This document shows, piece by piece, positions 19,204-27,641 of a DNA stretch of 64,000 bases. The notes under the pieces were generated by a model. The model ran no database searches, was not told the origin of the DNA, and saw nothing but the letters and a program-made list of their open reading frames with translations. Each line of letters begins with the position of its first letter. Positions within the stretch are counted from its first letter, which is position 1. The stretch is from Gaiellales bacterium. Its GTDB lineage: Bacteria; Actinomycetota; Thermoleophilia; Gaiellales; JAICJC01. The stretch spans positions 1 through 64,000 of the forward strand of contig DASUHM010000062.1 in the NCBI GenBank assembly GCA_036273515.1, in the 5' to 3' direction. The position numbers and the translations under genes were made by a program.

Positions 19204-19216
19204 TCAGGACGCGGCG

Positions 19217-19222
19217 TACACT
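19217..19222 (+). promoter_or_regulatory. Leaderless-type -10 element TACACT
   Basis: TACACT occupies -12 to -7 of the fdhD GTG at 19229, so transcription should begin on or next to the start codon. No ribosome-binding site is present. Confidence 0.6.
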
Positions 19223-19228
19223 GCCTGC

Positions 19229-20071
19229 GTGAGCGCTCCCGCCCGCGCCGGCAACGTCACCCGCACCCGCCTGACCGCGGTCGAGCTGGGCGACGGCCGT
19301 CGCCGCACGGCCGATGCGCTCGCCACCGAGGAGCCGCTCGAGATCCGGGTCGACTCGCCCGGCATGGAGCAGCGCCGGGTCGCCGTGACGATGCGCACGC
19401 CGGGGCACGACTTCGAGCTTGCGGCCGGGTTCCTCTTCACCGAGGGCATCGTCTCCGCCGGGACCGACGTGCGCAGCGTGCGCTACTGCGACGTGCCCCG
19501 CGAGGAGCAGCAGTACAACGTCGTCACCGTCGACCTGCGCCGCGCGTATGACCCCGAGCTGCTCCAGCGCAACTTCTACACGACGTCCAGCTGCGGCGTC
19601 TGCGGCAAGGCGTCGCTCGACTCGATCTCGGTGCGGTGCGCGCCGGTAGCGGACGGGCCGGAGGTGGCGGAGTCGGTCGTCGTGGCACTGCCCGACCGGC
19701 TGCGGGAGGCTCAGCGGGTGTTCGACCGCACGGGCGGGCTGCACGCCGCCGGCCTCTTCGACACGGACGGGACGCTGCTCGAGCTGCGCGAAGACGTCGG
19801 CCGCCACAACGCCGTCGACAAGCTGGTCGGCCGCGCCCTCCTGGCCGGGGAGCTGCCGCTGTCGGAGCGGGTGCTGATGGTCTCCGGCCGGCTCAGCTTC
19901 GAGATCGTGCAGAAGGCGGCCGTCGCCGGAATCCCGATCGTCTGCGCGGTCTCGGCGCCGTCGAGCCTCGCCGTCGACGCGGGCCGCCGCTTCGGGATGA
20001 CCCTGGTCGGCTTCCTGCGCGGCAGCCGCTTCAACATCTACACCAGGGCCGAGCGCATCACCGCTGCATAA
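19229..20071 (+). CDS. fdhD: Formate dehydrogenase accessory sulfurtransferase FdhD
   Basis: This 280-residue protein hands sulfur from a cysteine desulfurase to the molybdenum/tungsten bis-guanylyl cofactor of formate dehydrogenase, which is required for activity. The persulfide-carrying loop SSCGVCGKAS is intact with both cysteines. Other conserved parts are RTPGHDFELAAGFLFTEG, EDVGRHNAVDKLVG and SGRLSFEIVQKA. It is convergent with the three formate dehydrogenase subunit genes, which it presumably serves. Confidence 0.96.
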   Translation: MSAPARAGNVTRTRLTAVELGDGRRRTADALATEEPLEIRVDSPGMEQRRVAVTMRTPGHDFELAAGFLFTEGIVSAGTDVRSVRYCDVPREEQQYNVVTVDLRRAYDPELLQRNFYTTSSCGVCGKASLDSISVRCAPVADGPEVAESVVVALPDRLREAQRVFDRTGGLHAAGLFDTDGTLLELREDVGRHNAVDKLVGRALLAGELPLSERVLMVSGRLSFEIVQKAAVAGIPIVCAVSAPSSLAVDAGRRFGMTLVGFLRGSRFNIYTRAERITAA

Positions 20072-20095
20072 ACGGGGTCAGACCCCTTTTGTTCA
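20072..20095. repeat. GGGGTCAGACCCC palindrome between convergent genes
   Basis: The core lies at 20074-20086, starting two bases after the fdhD stop. On the other strand the outer sequence TGAACAAA supplies the TGA stop of the formate dehydrogenase subunit gene. It probably acts as a bidirectional hairpin, by inference. Confidence 0.85.
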
Positions 20096-21031
20096 GGGCT
20101 GGGGTGCGCGGCTCTGGACGTGCTGGAAGCCGAACCGGCCCTTGATGCAGAGGTTGCCGCTCGTGACGTCGTGGTCGAGCGGCGAGGTGACCTTGACGAT
20201 CGTGTTGTCCTGGACGTGCAGCGTCAGGTTGCAGCCGACGCCGCAGTAGGGGCAGATCGTGTCGGTCTGCGTCTGCTTCGACTCGTCCCACGTGCCGGCC
20301 TCGCGGTGGTCGTGCTCGCTCTTGAACATGAGCGCGCCCGTCGGGCAGACCGCAATGCAGTTGCCGCAGTAGACGCACGCCGAGCCGGGGAGCGGCACGG
20401 CGTACTCGGTGGCGATGCGGGTGTCGAACCCGCGCCCGGCGACCGCGATGGCGAACGTGTTCTGCCAGTCCGAGCCGCAGCCCTCGACGCACTTGTAGCA
20501 GAGGATGCACTTCGAGTAGTCGCGAATGTAGAGCTCGTTGTCGACCTTCACCGGCTGCGCGACGGTCGCCGCGGTCTGGCCGTCGCCGGCGTGGTGATGG
20601 CCGGCCTGGGCGTGGTCGCGCTCGCCGTCCTTCGCGGGCGGCGCCGGCGGGCCGTAGCGCTCCGGCCTCGCGTCGTACTCGGACATCCACTCTTCCGCGC
20701 GCGCGGTGGTGGAGAGGTCGACCGACGAGCCGAGGAACTCGAGCACCATCTTGCGGGCGTGGCGGACGCGCTCGGACGCCGTCTTGATCTTCATCCCGTC
20801 CTCGACCTTGCGCGCGCACGACGGCACGAGCACGCGTGAGCCCTCGACCTCGACCATGCACACGCGGCACGCGTTCACGGGCGTGAGCGTCTCGCCGAAG
20901 CAGAGCGTCGGGATGTCGAGCCCTGAGCGGCGGCACGCGTCGAGGATCGTCTCGCCCTCGCGCGCGCGCACCGCCTCGCCGTCGATCTCGAGCTCGACCG
21001 AGCGCCGCAGCGTGACCGGGACGGCGCTCAT
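20093..21031 (-). CDS. Formate dehydrogenase iron-sulfur subunit (detached N-terminal part of the alpha subunit)
   Basis: This 312-residue protein carries the iron-sulfur domains normally found at the N-terminus of NAD-linked formate dehydrogenase alpha subunits. There is a plant-type [2Fe-2S] domain (CFGETLTPVNACRVC, later SCA), a His-rich linker (AGHHHAGD), and two [4Fe-4S] clusters (CILCYKCVEGC, CVYCGNCIAVCPTGAL). At the C-terminus is the cofactor-proximal [4Fe-4S] motif CPYCGVGC ending in LCIKGRFGFQHV. That last motif belongs next to the molybdopterin domain, which is here on a separate protein encoded by the gene at 22887. It overlaps the NuoEF-like gene by ATGA. Confidence 0.92.
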   Translation of the reverse strand: MSAVPVTLRRSVELEIDGEAVRAREGETILDACRRSGLDIPTLCFGETLTPVNACRVCMVEVEGSRVLVPSCARKVEDGMKIKTASERVRHARKMVLEFLGSSVDLSTTARAEEWMSEYDARPERYGPPAPPAKDGERDHAQAGHHHAGDGQTAATVAQPVKVDNELYIRDYSKCILCYKCVEGCGSDWQNTFAIAVAGRGFDTRIATEYAVPLPGSACVYCGNCIAVCPTGALMFKSEHDHREAGTWDESKQTQTDTICPYCGVGCNLTLHVQDNTIVKVTSPLDHDVTSGNLCIKGRFGFQHVQSRAPQP

Positions 21032-22887
21032 GACACCGCCTCCGTGCGGAACGGCCGCAGGCCGCGCAGGGCAGACTCGATGGCGTTTGCGGCCGTCTGG
21101 CCGAGGCCGCAGATCGAGGCGTCGCGCATGCCCCGGGCGATCTCGTCGAGCAGGGCGAGCTCGTCCTCGACGGAGCCGCGCGGGCGGTCGTTCACGAGCC
21201 GCAGGAGCGCCTCCTGCTGGCGCACCGTCCCGACCCGGCAGGGTACGCACTGGCCGCACGACTCGTCCCGGAAGAAGCCGGCGATGCGCAGCAGAACGGG
21301 TGCCAGAGGCACCGTCTCGTCGAAGACCATGATCACGCCGCTGCCCAGCGTCACGCCGGCCTCGCGGGTGGCCTCGAAGGAGAGCTCGAGGTCGAGCATG
21401 TCGGGGCCGACGAAGGCGCCCGCGGCGCCGCCGAGCAGCACCGACCGCAGCTCGTGCCCGGCGCGGACGCCGCCGGCCATGTCGAGCACCTCACGCAGCG
21501 TCACGCCGAACGGCGCCTCGTAGAGGCCCGGCCGCTCGACGCACCCGGACAGGCAGAAGAGCCGCATCCCGGTCGAGCCCGCGGTGCCGCGCTCGGCGAA
21601 CGCGCGGCCGCCCTCGAGGACGATGTCGAGCACGTTCACGAGCGTCTCGACGTTGTTGATGACGGTCGGCTTTTGGAACAGGCCGGCGTCGACGGGGAAC
21701 GGCGGCTTGTTGCGCGGCTCGCCGCGGAAGCCCTCGATCGAGTTGAAGAGGGCCGTCTCCTCGCCGCAGATGTAGGCGCCGGCGCCCTTGCGCAGCTCGA
21801 TGTCGAAGCGCATGCCCTGGCCCATGATGTCCTCGCCGAGGAAGCCGTGCCGGCGGGCGAGCGTGACCGCGTTCACGAACCGCTCCCAGGCGAGCGGATA
21901 CTCGCCGCGCAGGTAGACGTAGCCGTGCTCGCAGCCCGTCGCATACGCGGCGATGGTCATCGCCTCGATCAGGCTGAACGGGTCCTGCTCGAAGACGAAG
22001 CGGTCCTTGAACGTGCCGGGCTCCGACTCGTCGGCGTTGCAGATCAGGTAGTGCGGCCGGACGGGCTGGCGGGCGACGGCCTCCCACTTGCGGCCGGTCG
22101 GGAAGGCGGCGCCGCCGCGCCCGAGCAGCTTCGAGTCGGACACCTCGCGGATCACGCCTGCGGGCCCGAGCGCGAACGCCTGCCGCAGCGCGTCGTAGCC
22201 GCCCTGGGAGCGGTAGCTGTCGAGGCTCTCCGGGTCGACGACGCCGAACCGGCGCATCAGCCGCACGTCGGGGCCGCCCTGCTGGGCGACCGGCTCCGTC
22301 GCCATCCGCTCGGGCAGGCGGCCGGCCAGGGCGCCCGCCACGTCTTCGGCGCTCGCCGGGGCGACCGAGCGCTCGGACGGATCCTCGCCCGCCTCGGTCA
22401 CGAGCACCGCCGGCGCCCGCTCGCACAGGCCGAGGCACGGGCTCTCGAGCCAGATGGCGTGGCCGTTGCCAGGATGCTCGCCGGCCGGGCCGACGGTGCG
22501 CTCGAGCTCGGCGACGAGCATCTGGCTGCCGCGGCACATGCAGGCGATGTCGGTGCAGACGTGGGCGACGATCGGCGGCCGCGGCTCGAGCGCGAAGAGG
22601 GCGTAGAAGCTGGCGACGCCGTAGGCCTCGGCCGGCGGGATGGTCAGCCGGCGGCAGATGTAGCCGAGCGCGCCGGGGCTGATCCAGCCGACCCGCGCCT
22701 GCACCGCGTGCAGCACGGGCAGCAGCAGGTGGCGCCGGCTGCGGGCGGCATGGCCGCCGATGGCGAAGTGCCCGTCCTCCTTCGACCGCACCGCGCCGAC
22801 CCAGCCCGAATCGGGCTCGCCGAGCACCGCGTCGACCGCCTGGCGCTCGACCGGGGTCGCCGTCTGATCGTGGATCCGGAGGTCCAC
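21028..22887 (-). CDS. Formate dehydrogenase diaphorase subunit, NuoE-NuoF fusion
   Basis: This 619-residue protein joins two complex-I-type modules. The N-terminal part (to about residue 190) is NuoE-like with [2Fe-2S] ligands CTDIAC and CLGLC. The C-terminal part is NuoF-like with the NADH/FMN motifs GRGGAAFPTGRKW and GAGAYICGEETAL and a [4Fe-4S] site SCGQCVPC. It would pass electrons from formate to NAD+ (or the reverse), as FdsG and FdsB do in soluble formate dehydrogenases. It sits between the two halves of the alpha subunit and overlaps both neighbours at its ends. Confidence 0.94.
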   Translation of the reverse strand: MDLRIHDQTATPVERQAVDAVLGEPDSGWVGAVRSKEDGHFAIGGHAARSRRHLLLPVLHAVQARVGWISPGALGYICRRLTIPPAEAYGVASFYALFALEPRPPIVAHVCTDIACMCRGSQMLVAELERTVGPAGEHPGNGHAIWLESPCLGLCERAPAVLVTEAGEDPSERSVAPASAEDVAGALAGRLPERMATEPVAQQGGPDVRLMRRFGVVDPESLDSYRSQGGYDALRQAFALGPAGVIREVSDSKLLGRGGAAFPTGRKWEAVARQPVRPHYLICNADESEPGTFKDRFVFEQDPFSLIEAMTIAAYATGCEHGYVYLRGEYPLAWERFVNAVTLARRHGFLGEDIMGQGMRFDIELRKGAGAYICGEETALFNSIEGFRGEPRNKPPFPVDAGLFQKPTVINNVETLVNVLDIVLEGGRAFAERGTAGSTGMRLFCLSGCVERPGLYEAPFGVTLREVLDMAGGVRAGHELRSVLLGGAAGAFVGPDMLDLELSFEATREAGVTLGSGVIMVFDETVPLAPVLLRIAGFFRDESCGQCVPCRVGTVRQQEALLRLVNDRPRGSVEDELALLDEIARGMRDASICGLGQTAANAIESALRGLRPFRTEAVS

Positions 22888-24830
22888 TACCGGGCGGGGA
22901 GCGCCACCTGGCCGGGGGCTGCGTCGGTCTGGGGCAGGGGCAGCTTCTCGACCCGGATCGCGCTCGCCTTGAACTCGGCGGTGCCCGACTTCGGATCGGT
23001 CGCCTCGATCGTGAGGATGTTCGTCTGCACGTCGTCCGGGAAGTGGAACGTCATGAACGCGAGTCCCGGCCGCAGCGTCGGGTCGATCCGCACCGGGGCG
23101 ATGACCGTACCGCGCCGCGAGGTGATCTGGACGCGCTCACCCTCCTCGACGCCGAGCTGCTCGCAGTCCTCCGGCGAGAGGTCGAGGCTCTCGGAGCGCC
23201 GCAGCGGCGACGAGAAGCCGTTGGACTGCACGCCGGTGTTGTAGGAGTCGAGCCGGCGGCCGGTCGTGAGCCGGATCGGGAACTCGTCGGTGAGCCGGTC
23301 GACCGGGAGCTCATGCTCGCAGACGAAGAACGGCGCCGGCGGGCCGGAGATCGGGTTCTCCCACAGCCGCCCGTGCAGGAACTGGGCGCCGGGATCGTCC
23401 TCGCTCGTGCACGGCCACGGGATGCCGCCGAGCTCCTCGAGCCGGGCGTAGCTCATGCCCGCGTGCATCGGCGAGAGGCTGCGCAGCTCGTCCCAGACCG
23501 CCTCGACCGACGGGTAGGTCCAGTCGTGGCCCATGCGCCGGGCGATCTGGCAGATGATCTCGATGTCGTCGCGGGCGCCCTCCGGCGGCTCGATCGCCTT
23601 GCGCACGCGCTGCACCCGCCGCTCGCTGTTCGTGACGGTGCCCTCGGCCTCGCACCAGCTGGCCGAGGCGGGCAGGACGACGTCGGCCATCTGGGCCGTG
23701 CGGGTCATGAAGATGTCCTGGACGACGAGGCACTCGAGGCCCTCGAGCAGCTCGTGCGTGTGCTTCGCGTCGGCCTCGGACTGGGCCGGGTTCTCGCCGA
23801 TCACGTAGGCGGCGGTCAGCTCGCCACGCTCCATCGCCGCGAACATCTGGGTCAGGTGCCAGCCGTACTGCGGGTTGATCTCCACCCCCCAGGCCTGACG
23901 AAACTTCTCGCGGGCGTCGGCGTCGCGCTCGATGTCCTGGAAGCCGGGCAGCTTGTTCGGGATTGCGCCCATGTCGCCGCCGCCCTGGACGTTGTTCTGT
24001 CCGCGCAGCGGATTCAGGCCCGAGCCGTAGCGGCCGACGTGGCCGCACAGCAGGGCCAGGTTGATCAGCGAGAAGACGTTGTCGACCGCGTTGTGATGCT
24101 CGGTGATGCCGAGCGTCCAGCACAGGATGGCCCGGTCGGCACGCGCGTAGGCCAGCGCCAGCTCGCGGATGACGGCGGCGGGGACGCCCGTCTCCTGCTC
24201 GCCGCGCTCGAGCGTCCACTCCTCGACGGAGGCCGCGAACTCCTCGAACCCGGTGGTCGCCCGCTCGATGAACTCGCGGTTGTGGAGGCCCGAGTGGATG
24301 ATCTCGCGCGCGACGGTGTTCGCGAGGGCGATGTCGGTGCCGACGTCGATCCCCAGCCAGCCGTCGGCCCACTGGGCCGAGACGGTGCGGCGCGGGTCGA
24401 CCACGAACAGGCGCGCGCCGTTGTGCACCGCCTTCAGGACGTGGTGGAAGAAGATCGGGTGCGTCTCGCGGGCATTCGATCCCCACAGGATGACGAGGTC
24501 GGTCTCCTCGACCTCACGGTACGAGCTGGTGCCTCCGCCCGCTCCGAACACTGTCGCCAGACCGACGACGCTGGGAGCGTGTCAGGTGCGGTTGCAGCTG
24601 TCGATGTTGTTCGTGCCGACAGCCACGCGGGCGAACTTCTGCGCGACGAAGTTGACCTCGTTCGAGGCCTTCGAGCACGAGAAGATCCCGAGCGCGTTCG
24701 GCCCCTTCGCGGCGACCGCCGCGCTGATGCCGGCGGCGGCCCGGTCGAGCGCCTCGTCCCACGTCGCCGGCCGCAGCACGCCGTTGTCGCGCACCATGGG
24801 CTCCGTGAGCCGTGTGAGGGTCTTTGCCAT
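22887..24830 (-). CDS. Formate dehydrogenase catalytic subunit, selenocysteine-containing
   Basis: This 647-residue molybdopterin subunit contains an in-frame TGA at 24584-24582 (residue 83). The context DSCNRT-U-HAPSVVGLATVFG aligns with the Sec-His active site of FdhF-type formate dehydrogenases. Other landmarks are LWGSNARETHP, RGQNNVQGGGDMG, and the C-terminal cofactor domain (LTTGRRLDSYNTG). A SECIS hairpin directly follows the TGA. The protein starts at MAKTLTRLTEPMV, with a GGGAGG ribosome-binding site 8 bases upstream, so it lacks the usual N-terminal [4Fe-4S] domain; that lies in the gene at 20093. No selA, selB, selC or selD is in the window. Read as an ordinary stop, the TGA would falsely split the gene. 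Confidence 0.95.
24553..24584 (-). promoter_or_regulatory. Bacterial SECIS element behind the selenocysteine TGA
   Basis: Starting 12 bases after the TGA, GTCGTC pairs with GGCGAC (6 bp including one G-U) around the five-base loop GGTCT. The loop begins 18 bases after the TGA, the same spacing and the same GGTCT loop as I recall for E. coli fdhF. It would recruit SelB to recode UGA. Confidence 0.85.
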
Positions 24831-24863
24831 CCCGATCACCTCCCTTCCGAACGTCTACCCAAG

Positions 24864-24869
24864 ATCGTA
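24864..24869 (-). promoter_or_regulatory. Putative -10 element TACGAT of the formate dehydrogenase operon
   Basis: TACGAT on the minus strand lies 33 bases before the catalytic subunit ATG, in the only gap ahead of the operon. No convincing -35 is seen. Assignment is by motif and position only. Confidence 0.35.
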
Positions 24870-24926
24870 GCCCGATGCACCGGCACGGGCGATGGCGGAG
24901 CGCCCATACTCGCATGTCCGGATCGG

Positions 24927-25376
24927 TCAGAACAGGCGCCGTCCCGTGCGGATGACGATCGTCCCGCCCCAGCGGTCGCCCAGGCGCTGGTTGTGCGGCG
25001 AGGCCCACACGAAGACGGCCGCCACGATCGGCGAGAACAGGGAGCAGTCGAAGAACCGTCCCACGGTGCGCATGAACACGGCCCGGCCGGTCAGCGGGCT
25101 GCCGTCGAGCATCGCCACGCGCAGGCCGACCAGGCGCTTGCCGACCGTCGATCCGTGCCAGGCGCTCTCGAGGCCGCCGAAGTAGACCAGCAGGGCGGCC
25201 GCGATGACGAGGCTCGCGGCCGTGTTCGGGTCGGTCAGGCTGGTGTTGTTCTCGGCGGTCTGGTTCACGCCTCCGGCGAGGCCCCAGACGGTCACGATGA
25301 TCAGCACCACGAACGCGAGGTCGAGCAGGAAGGCGACGGCCCGTGGGCCGACGCCTACGGGGGCGCGGTCGAACAT
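24927..25376 (-). CDS. RDD-family membrane protein
   Basis: This 149-residue RDD-domain protein has the Arg in GPRAVAFLLDLAF in helix 1, a second helix around residues 55-72, the motif GSTVGKRLVGLRV, and a third helix around 110-125, ending with GDRWGGTIVI. RDD proteins are small integral membrane proteins of mostly unknown or ion-transport function. It lies upstream of the formate dehydrogenase operon on the same strand, separated by a 96-base gap with a likely promoter. Confidence 0.85.
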   Translation of the reverse strand: MFDRAPVGVGPRAVAFLLDLAFVVLIIVTVWGLAGGVNQTAENNTSLTDPNTAASLVIAAALLVYFGGLESAWHGSTVGKRLVGLRVAMLDGSPLTGRAVFMRTVGRFFDCSLFSPIVAAVFVWASPHNQRLGDRWGGTIVIRTGRRLF

Positions 25377-25385
25377 TTCGCGAGT

Positions 25386-25853
25386 CTACCGATGGCCGGT
25401 TGGCCGCTCGTGGAGAGCCGTTCCGGCGGCTTCGAGCTCGGCCAGGAGCGCCCAGAACGGCGACCCGGCCGGCGGGATCCGCGGCGGCCGCATGCGGTGC
25501 TGGCGCAGCTGCGCCCAGGTCACGTACGATCGCAGCCGCCGGCCCGCGCTGCGGCGGGCGTGGTCGGAGAGCGGGACGATCGAGTTCGCGAGCGCCCACC
25601 GCCAGGCGGCGGCCTCCTTCTCGAGCCGCGTGCCCGACCGGCCCGGCCCGATCAGGTGGCCCAGTTCGTGCAGCGCCACCGCGTACGTCACCTGGCTTCG
25701 GATCGGCGGGATGCGGATGCCGGGCCGGCGGCGGCCGGCGGGGCCGCGCCGGTAGGCGACGCCGCGCCCGCCCGTGCGCCGCTCCACCCCGTGCACGTCG
25801 CACAGGTGCTGGATGTGGGCGTCGAAGGTGGCGACGGGCACGCGAGCCGGCAT
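25386..25853 (-). CDS. Putative zinc metallopeptidase (HELGH)
   Basis: This 155-residue basic protein contains the zinc-binding helix ALHELGHLIG at about residue 80. A Glu about 20 residues later (LEKEAAAWRWA) is a plausible third ligand, as in ImmA/IrrE-type peptidases. No HTH domain, signal peptide or membrane helix is seen. The substrate is unknown. It lies 9 bases before the RDD gene on the same strand and may share its transcript. Confidence 0.7.
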   Translation of the reverse strand: MPARVPVATFDAHIQHLCDVHGVERRTGGRGVAYRRGPAGRRRPGIRIPPIRSQVTYAVALHELGHLIGPGRSGTRLEKEAAAWRWALANSIVPLSDHARRSAGRRLRSYVTWAQLRQHRMRPPRIPPAGSPFWALLAELEAAGTALHERPTGHR

Positions 25854-25885
25854 CGCGGGAGACGCTAACGGAGGGGGCGGCGGGC

Positions 25886-26473
25886 CTACCCGCGCAGCGG
25901 CGTTTCGGACGGCCGGCGCAGCAGCGGGAACGCCGCGACGCCCGCCACCGCCGCGAGCAGCAGGGTGGGCGGGCCGCCCAGGGCGGCGCCGGCCAGTGCG
26001 GCGCCGGCGATCGCGCCGCTCGCCTCGGCGTCCAGGCGGCCGACGGTGACCACCGCGAAGGCGACCAGGGCGAGCGGGATGACGACGAGCACCGTGTCGG
26101 GCGCAGGCGATGCGCTCACCGCGGCCAGCGCGCACGCGCCGACCACGGCGGCGAGGAGGACGATCCGGGCGATCCCAGCGACCCCGCGCGGGAGGGCGGG
26201 CGAAAGGCCGATCGCGAGCGTCGCAAGCGGCGTCAGCAGGAAGGCGTCGAGCGACACCGCGAAGGCGGCCACGATCCCGAGCAGCGCGACGGCCACGCCC
26301 GCGGCGATCGTCGCCGGCGCCGCGCGCCGGCAGGCGCAGACGCCGACCAGGAGCGTCACGAAGGGGAGCAGGAACGGGCCGAGGCTGAAGATCGCGAGGA
26401 AGCCGAGCACCAGCCCGAACCCGGCCGCCGTCCAGGCCCAGAACCACCCACAGTGCGATCGGTGCGGTTCCAT
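25886..26473 (-). CDS. Polytopic membrane protein, unknown function
   Basis: This 195-residue, Ala/Leu/Val-rich protein has about six predicted membrane helices and almost no charged loops. No family motif is recognised. It is divergent from the P1 peptidase gene with 28 bases between start codons; a TAGTAT/ATACTA element there could serve either side. Confidence 0.6.
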   Translation of the reverse strand: MEPHRSHCGWFWAWTAAGFGLVLGFLAIFSLGPFLLPFVTLLVGVCACRRAAPATIAAGVAVALLGIVAAFAVSLDAFLLTPLATLAIGLSPALPRGVAGIARIVLLAAVVGACALAAVSASPAPDTVLVVIPLALVAFAVVTVGRLDAEASGAIAGAALAGAALGGPPTLLLAAVAGVAAFPLLRRPSETPLRG

Positions 26474-26501
26474 TCCGTGCCCCCGTAGTATGGCACTCCC
26501 G

Positions 26502-27608
26502 ATGCCCGGAAATCCACCCAGAGCCCGGGATCTCGGGGTCGTCATCGGCGACCTCCCGCCCGGCCCGGCGAACGCGATCACCGACGTCGCCGGCGTGCGC
26601 GTCGGGCACACGACGCTGATCTCCGGCGAGGGCCCGCTGAAGGTGGGCGAGGGTCCGGTGCGCACCGGCGTCACGGTGATCGTGCCGGGCTCGAACGACC
26701 CGTGGGGCGAGCCGGTGACCGCCGGCGCGCACCGCCTGAACGGCAACGGCGAGCTGACCGGCCTCGAGTGGATCCGCGAGTCGGGCCTTCTCACGACCTG
26801 CATCGGCCTCACGAACACGCACTCCGTCGGCATCGTGCGCGACGCGCTGATCGCCGCCGCGACCGCCGAGCGGCCGCCCGACGAGATCCGCTGGTACCTG
26901 CCGGTCGTCGGCGAGACCTACGACGGCGACATGAGCGACATCAACGGCCACCACGTCCGTCCCGAGCACGTCCGCGCCGCCCTCGCCGGGGCGAGCGGCG
27001 GCCGCATCGACGAGGGCGGCGTGGGCAGCGGCACCGGCATGGTCAGCCACGGGTTCAAGGGCGGGATCGGGACATCTTCGCGGGTTGTCGGCGGACACAC
27101 GGTCGGCGTGCTCGTGCAGGCCAACCACGGCACCCGCGCGCGGCTCATGGTCGGAGGCGTCCCGGTGGGTCGGGCGATCGGCCCCGACGAGGTGCCCGAC
27201 CCGCGCGGCGAGGACCGGCCCGGCACCGGCTCGATCATCGTGATCGTGGCGACCGACGCGCCGCTCCTGCCCGGCCAGTGCACCCGGCTGGCGCAGCGCT
27301 CGGCGCTCGGCGTCGGCCGCACAGGAGGCGCCGGCGAGAACGGCAGCGGCGACCTCATGCTCGCCTTTGCCACCGGCAACCGCGGCCTGCGGACCCTGGC
27401 CGACTCGCTCGAGCACGAGACCGAACCCGTTGCGCTGCGGGCCGTGACGGCGGCGACGCTCGACTCCCTCTTCTACGCCGCGATCGAGGCGACCGAGGAG
27501 GCGATCGTGAACGCCCTCGTCGCCGGCCGGACGATGGTCGGCTGCAACGGCACAACCGCCTACGGCATCCCGCACGAGCGGTTGCGGGCGCTCGCCGGCG
27601 GAGCCTGA
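26502..27608 (+). CDS. P1/S58-family peptidase (DmpA/BapA-like aminopeptidase)
   Basis: This 368-residue N-terminal-nucleophile hydrolase has the family start DLGVVIGDLPPGPANAITDV, the motif GMVSHGFKGGIGTSSR, and the self-cleavage site GENGSGDLMLAF, where cleavage before the Ser creates the new N-terminal nucleophile. Members are aminopeptidases acting on D-amino-acid or beta-amino-acid peptides. No signal peptide is visible. The start is either ATG 26502 or in-frame ATG 26490. Together with the nearby peptide transporter and M55 peptidase it fits a peptide-scavenging role. Confidence 0.92.
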   Translation: MPGNPPRARDLGVVIGDLPPGPANAITDVAGVRVGHTTLISGEGPLKVGEGPVRTGVTVIVPGSNDPWGEPVTAGAHRLNGNGELTGLEWIRESGLLTTCIGLTNTHSVGIVRDALIAAATAERPPDEIRWYLPVVGETYDGDMSDINGHHVRPEHVRAALAGASGGRIDEGGVGSGTGMVSHGFKGGIGTSSRVVGGHTVGVLVQANHGTRARLMVGGVPVGRAIGPDEVPDPRGEDRPGTGSIIVIVATDAPLLPGQCTRLAQRSALGVGRTGGAGENGSGDLMLAFATGNRGLRTLADSLEHETEPVALRAVTAATLDSLFYAAIEATEEAIVNALVAGRTMVGCNGTTAYGIPHERLRALAGGA

Positions 27609-27641
27609 CTTCTGGCACATCCGCCCGTAGACTGACCGTTG

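Noticed and set aside
24582-24584. Stop codon apparently breaking the formate dehydrogenase gene into an 85-codon piece and a longer piece (pseudogene or frameshift)
   Set aside because: Homology continues in the same frame on both sides, the position is the known Sec site, and a SECIS hairpin follows; recoding explains it better.
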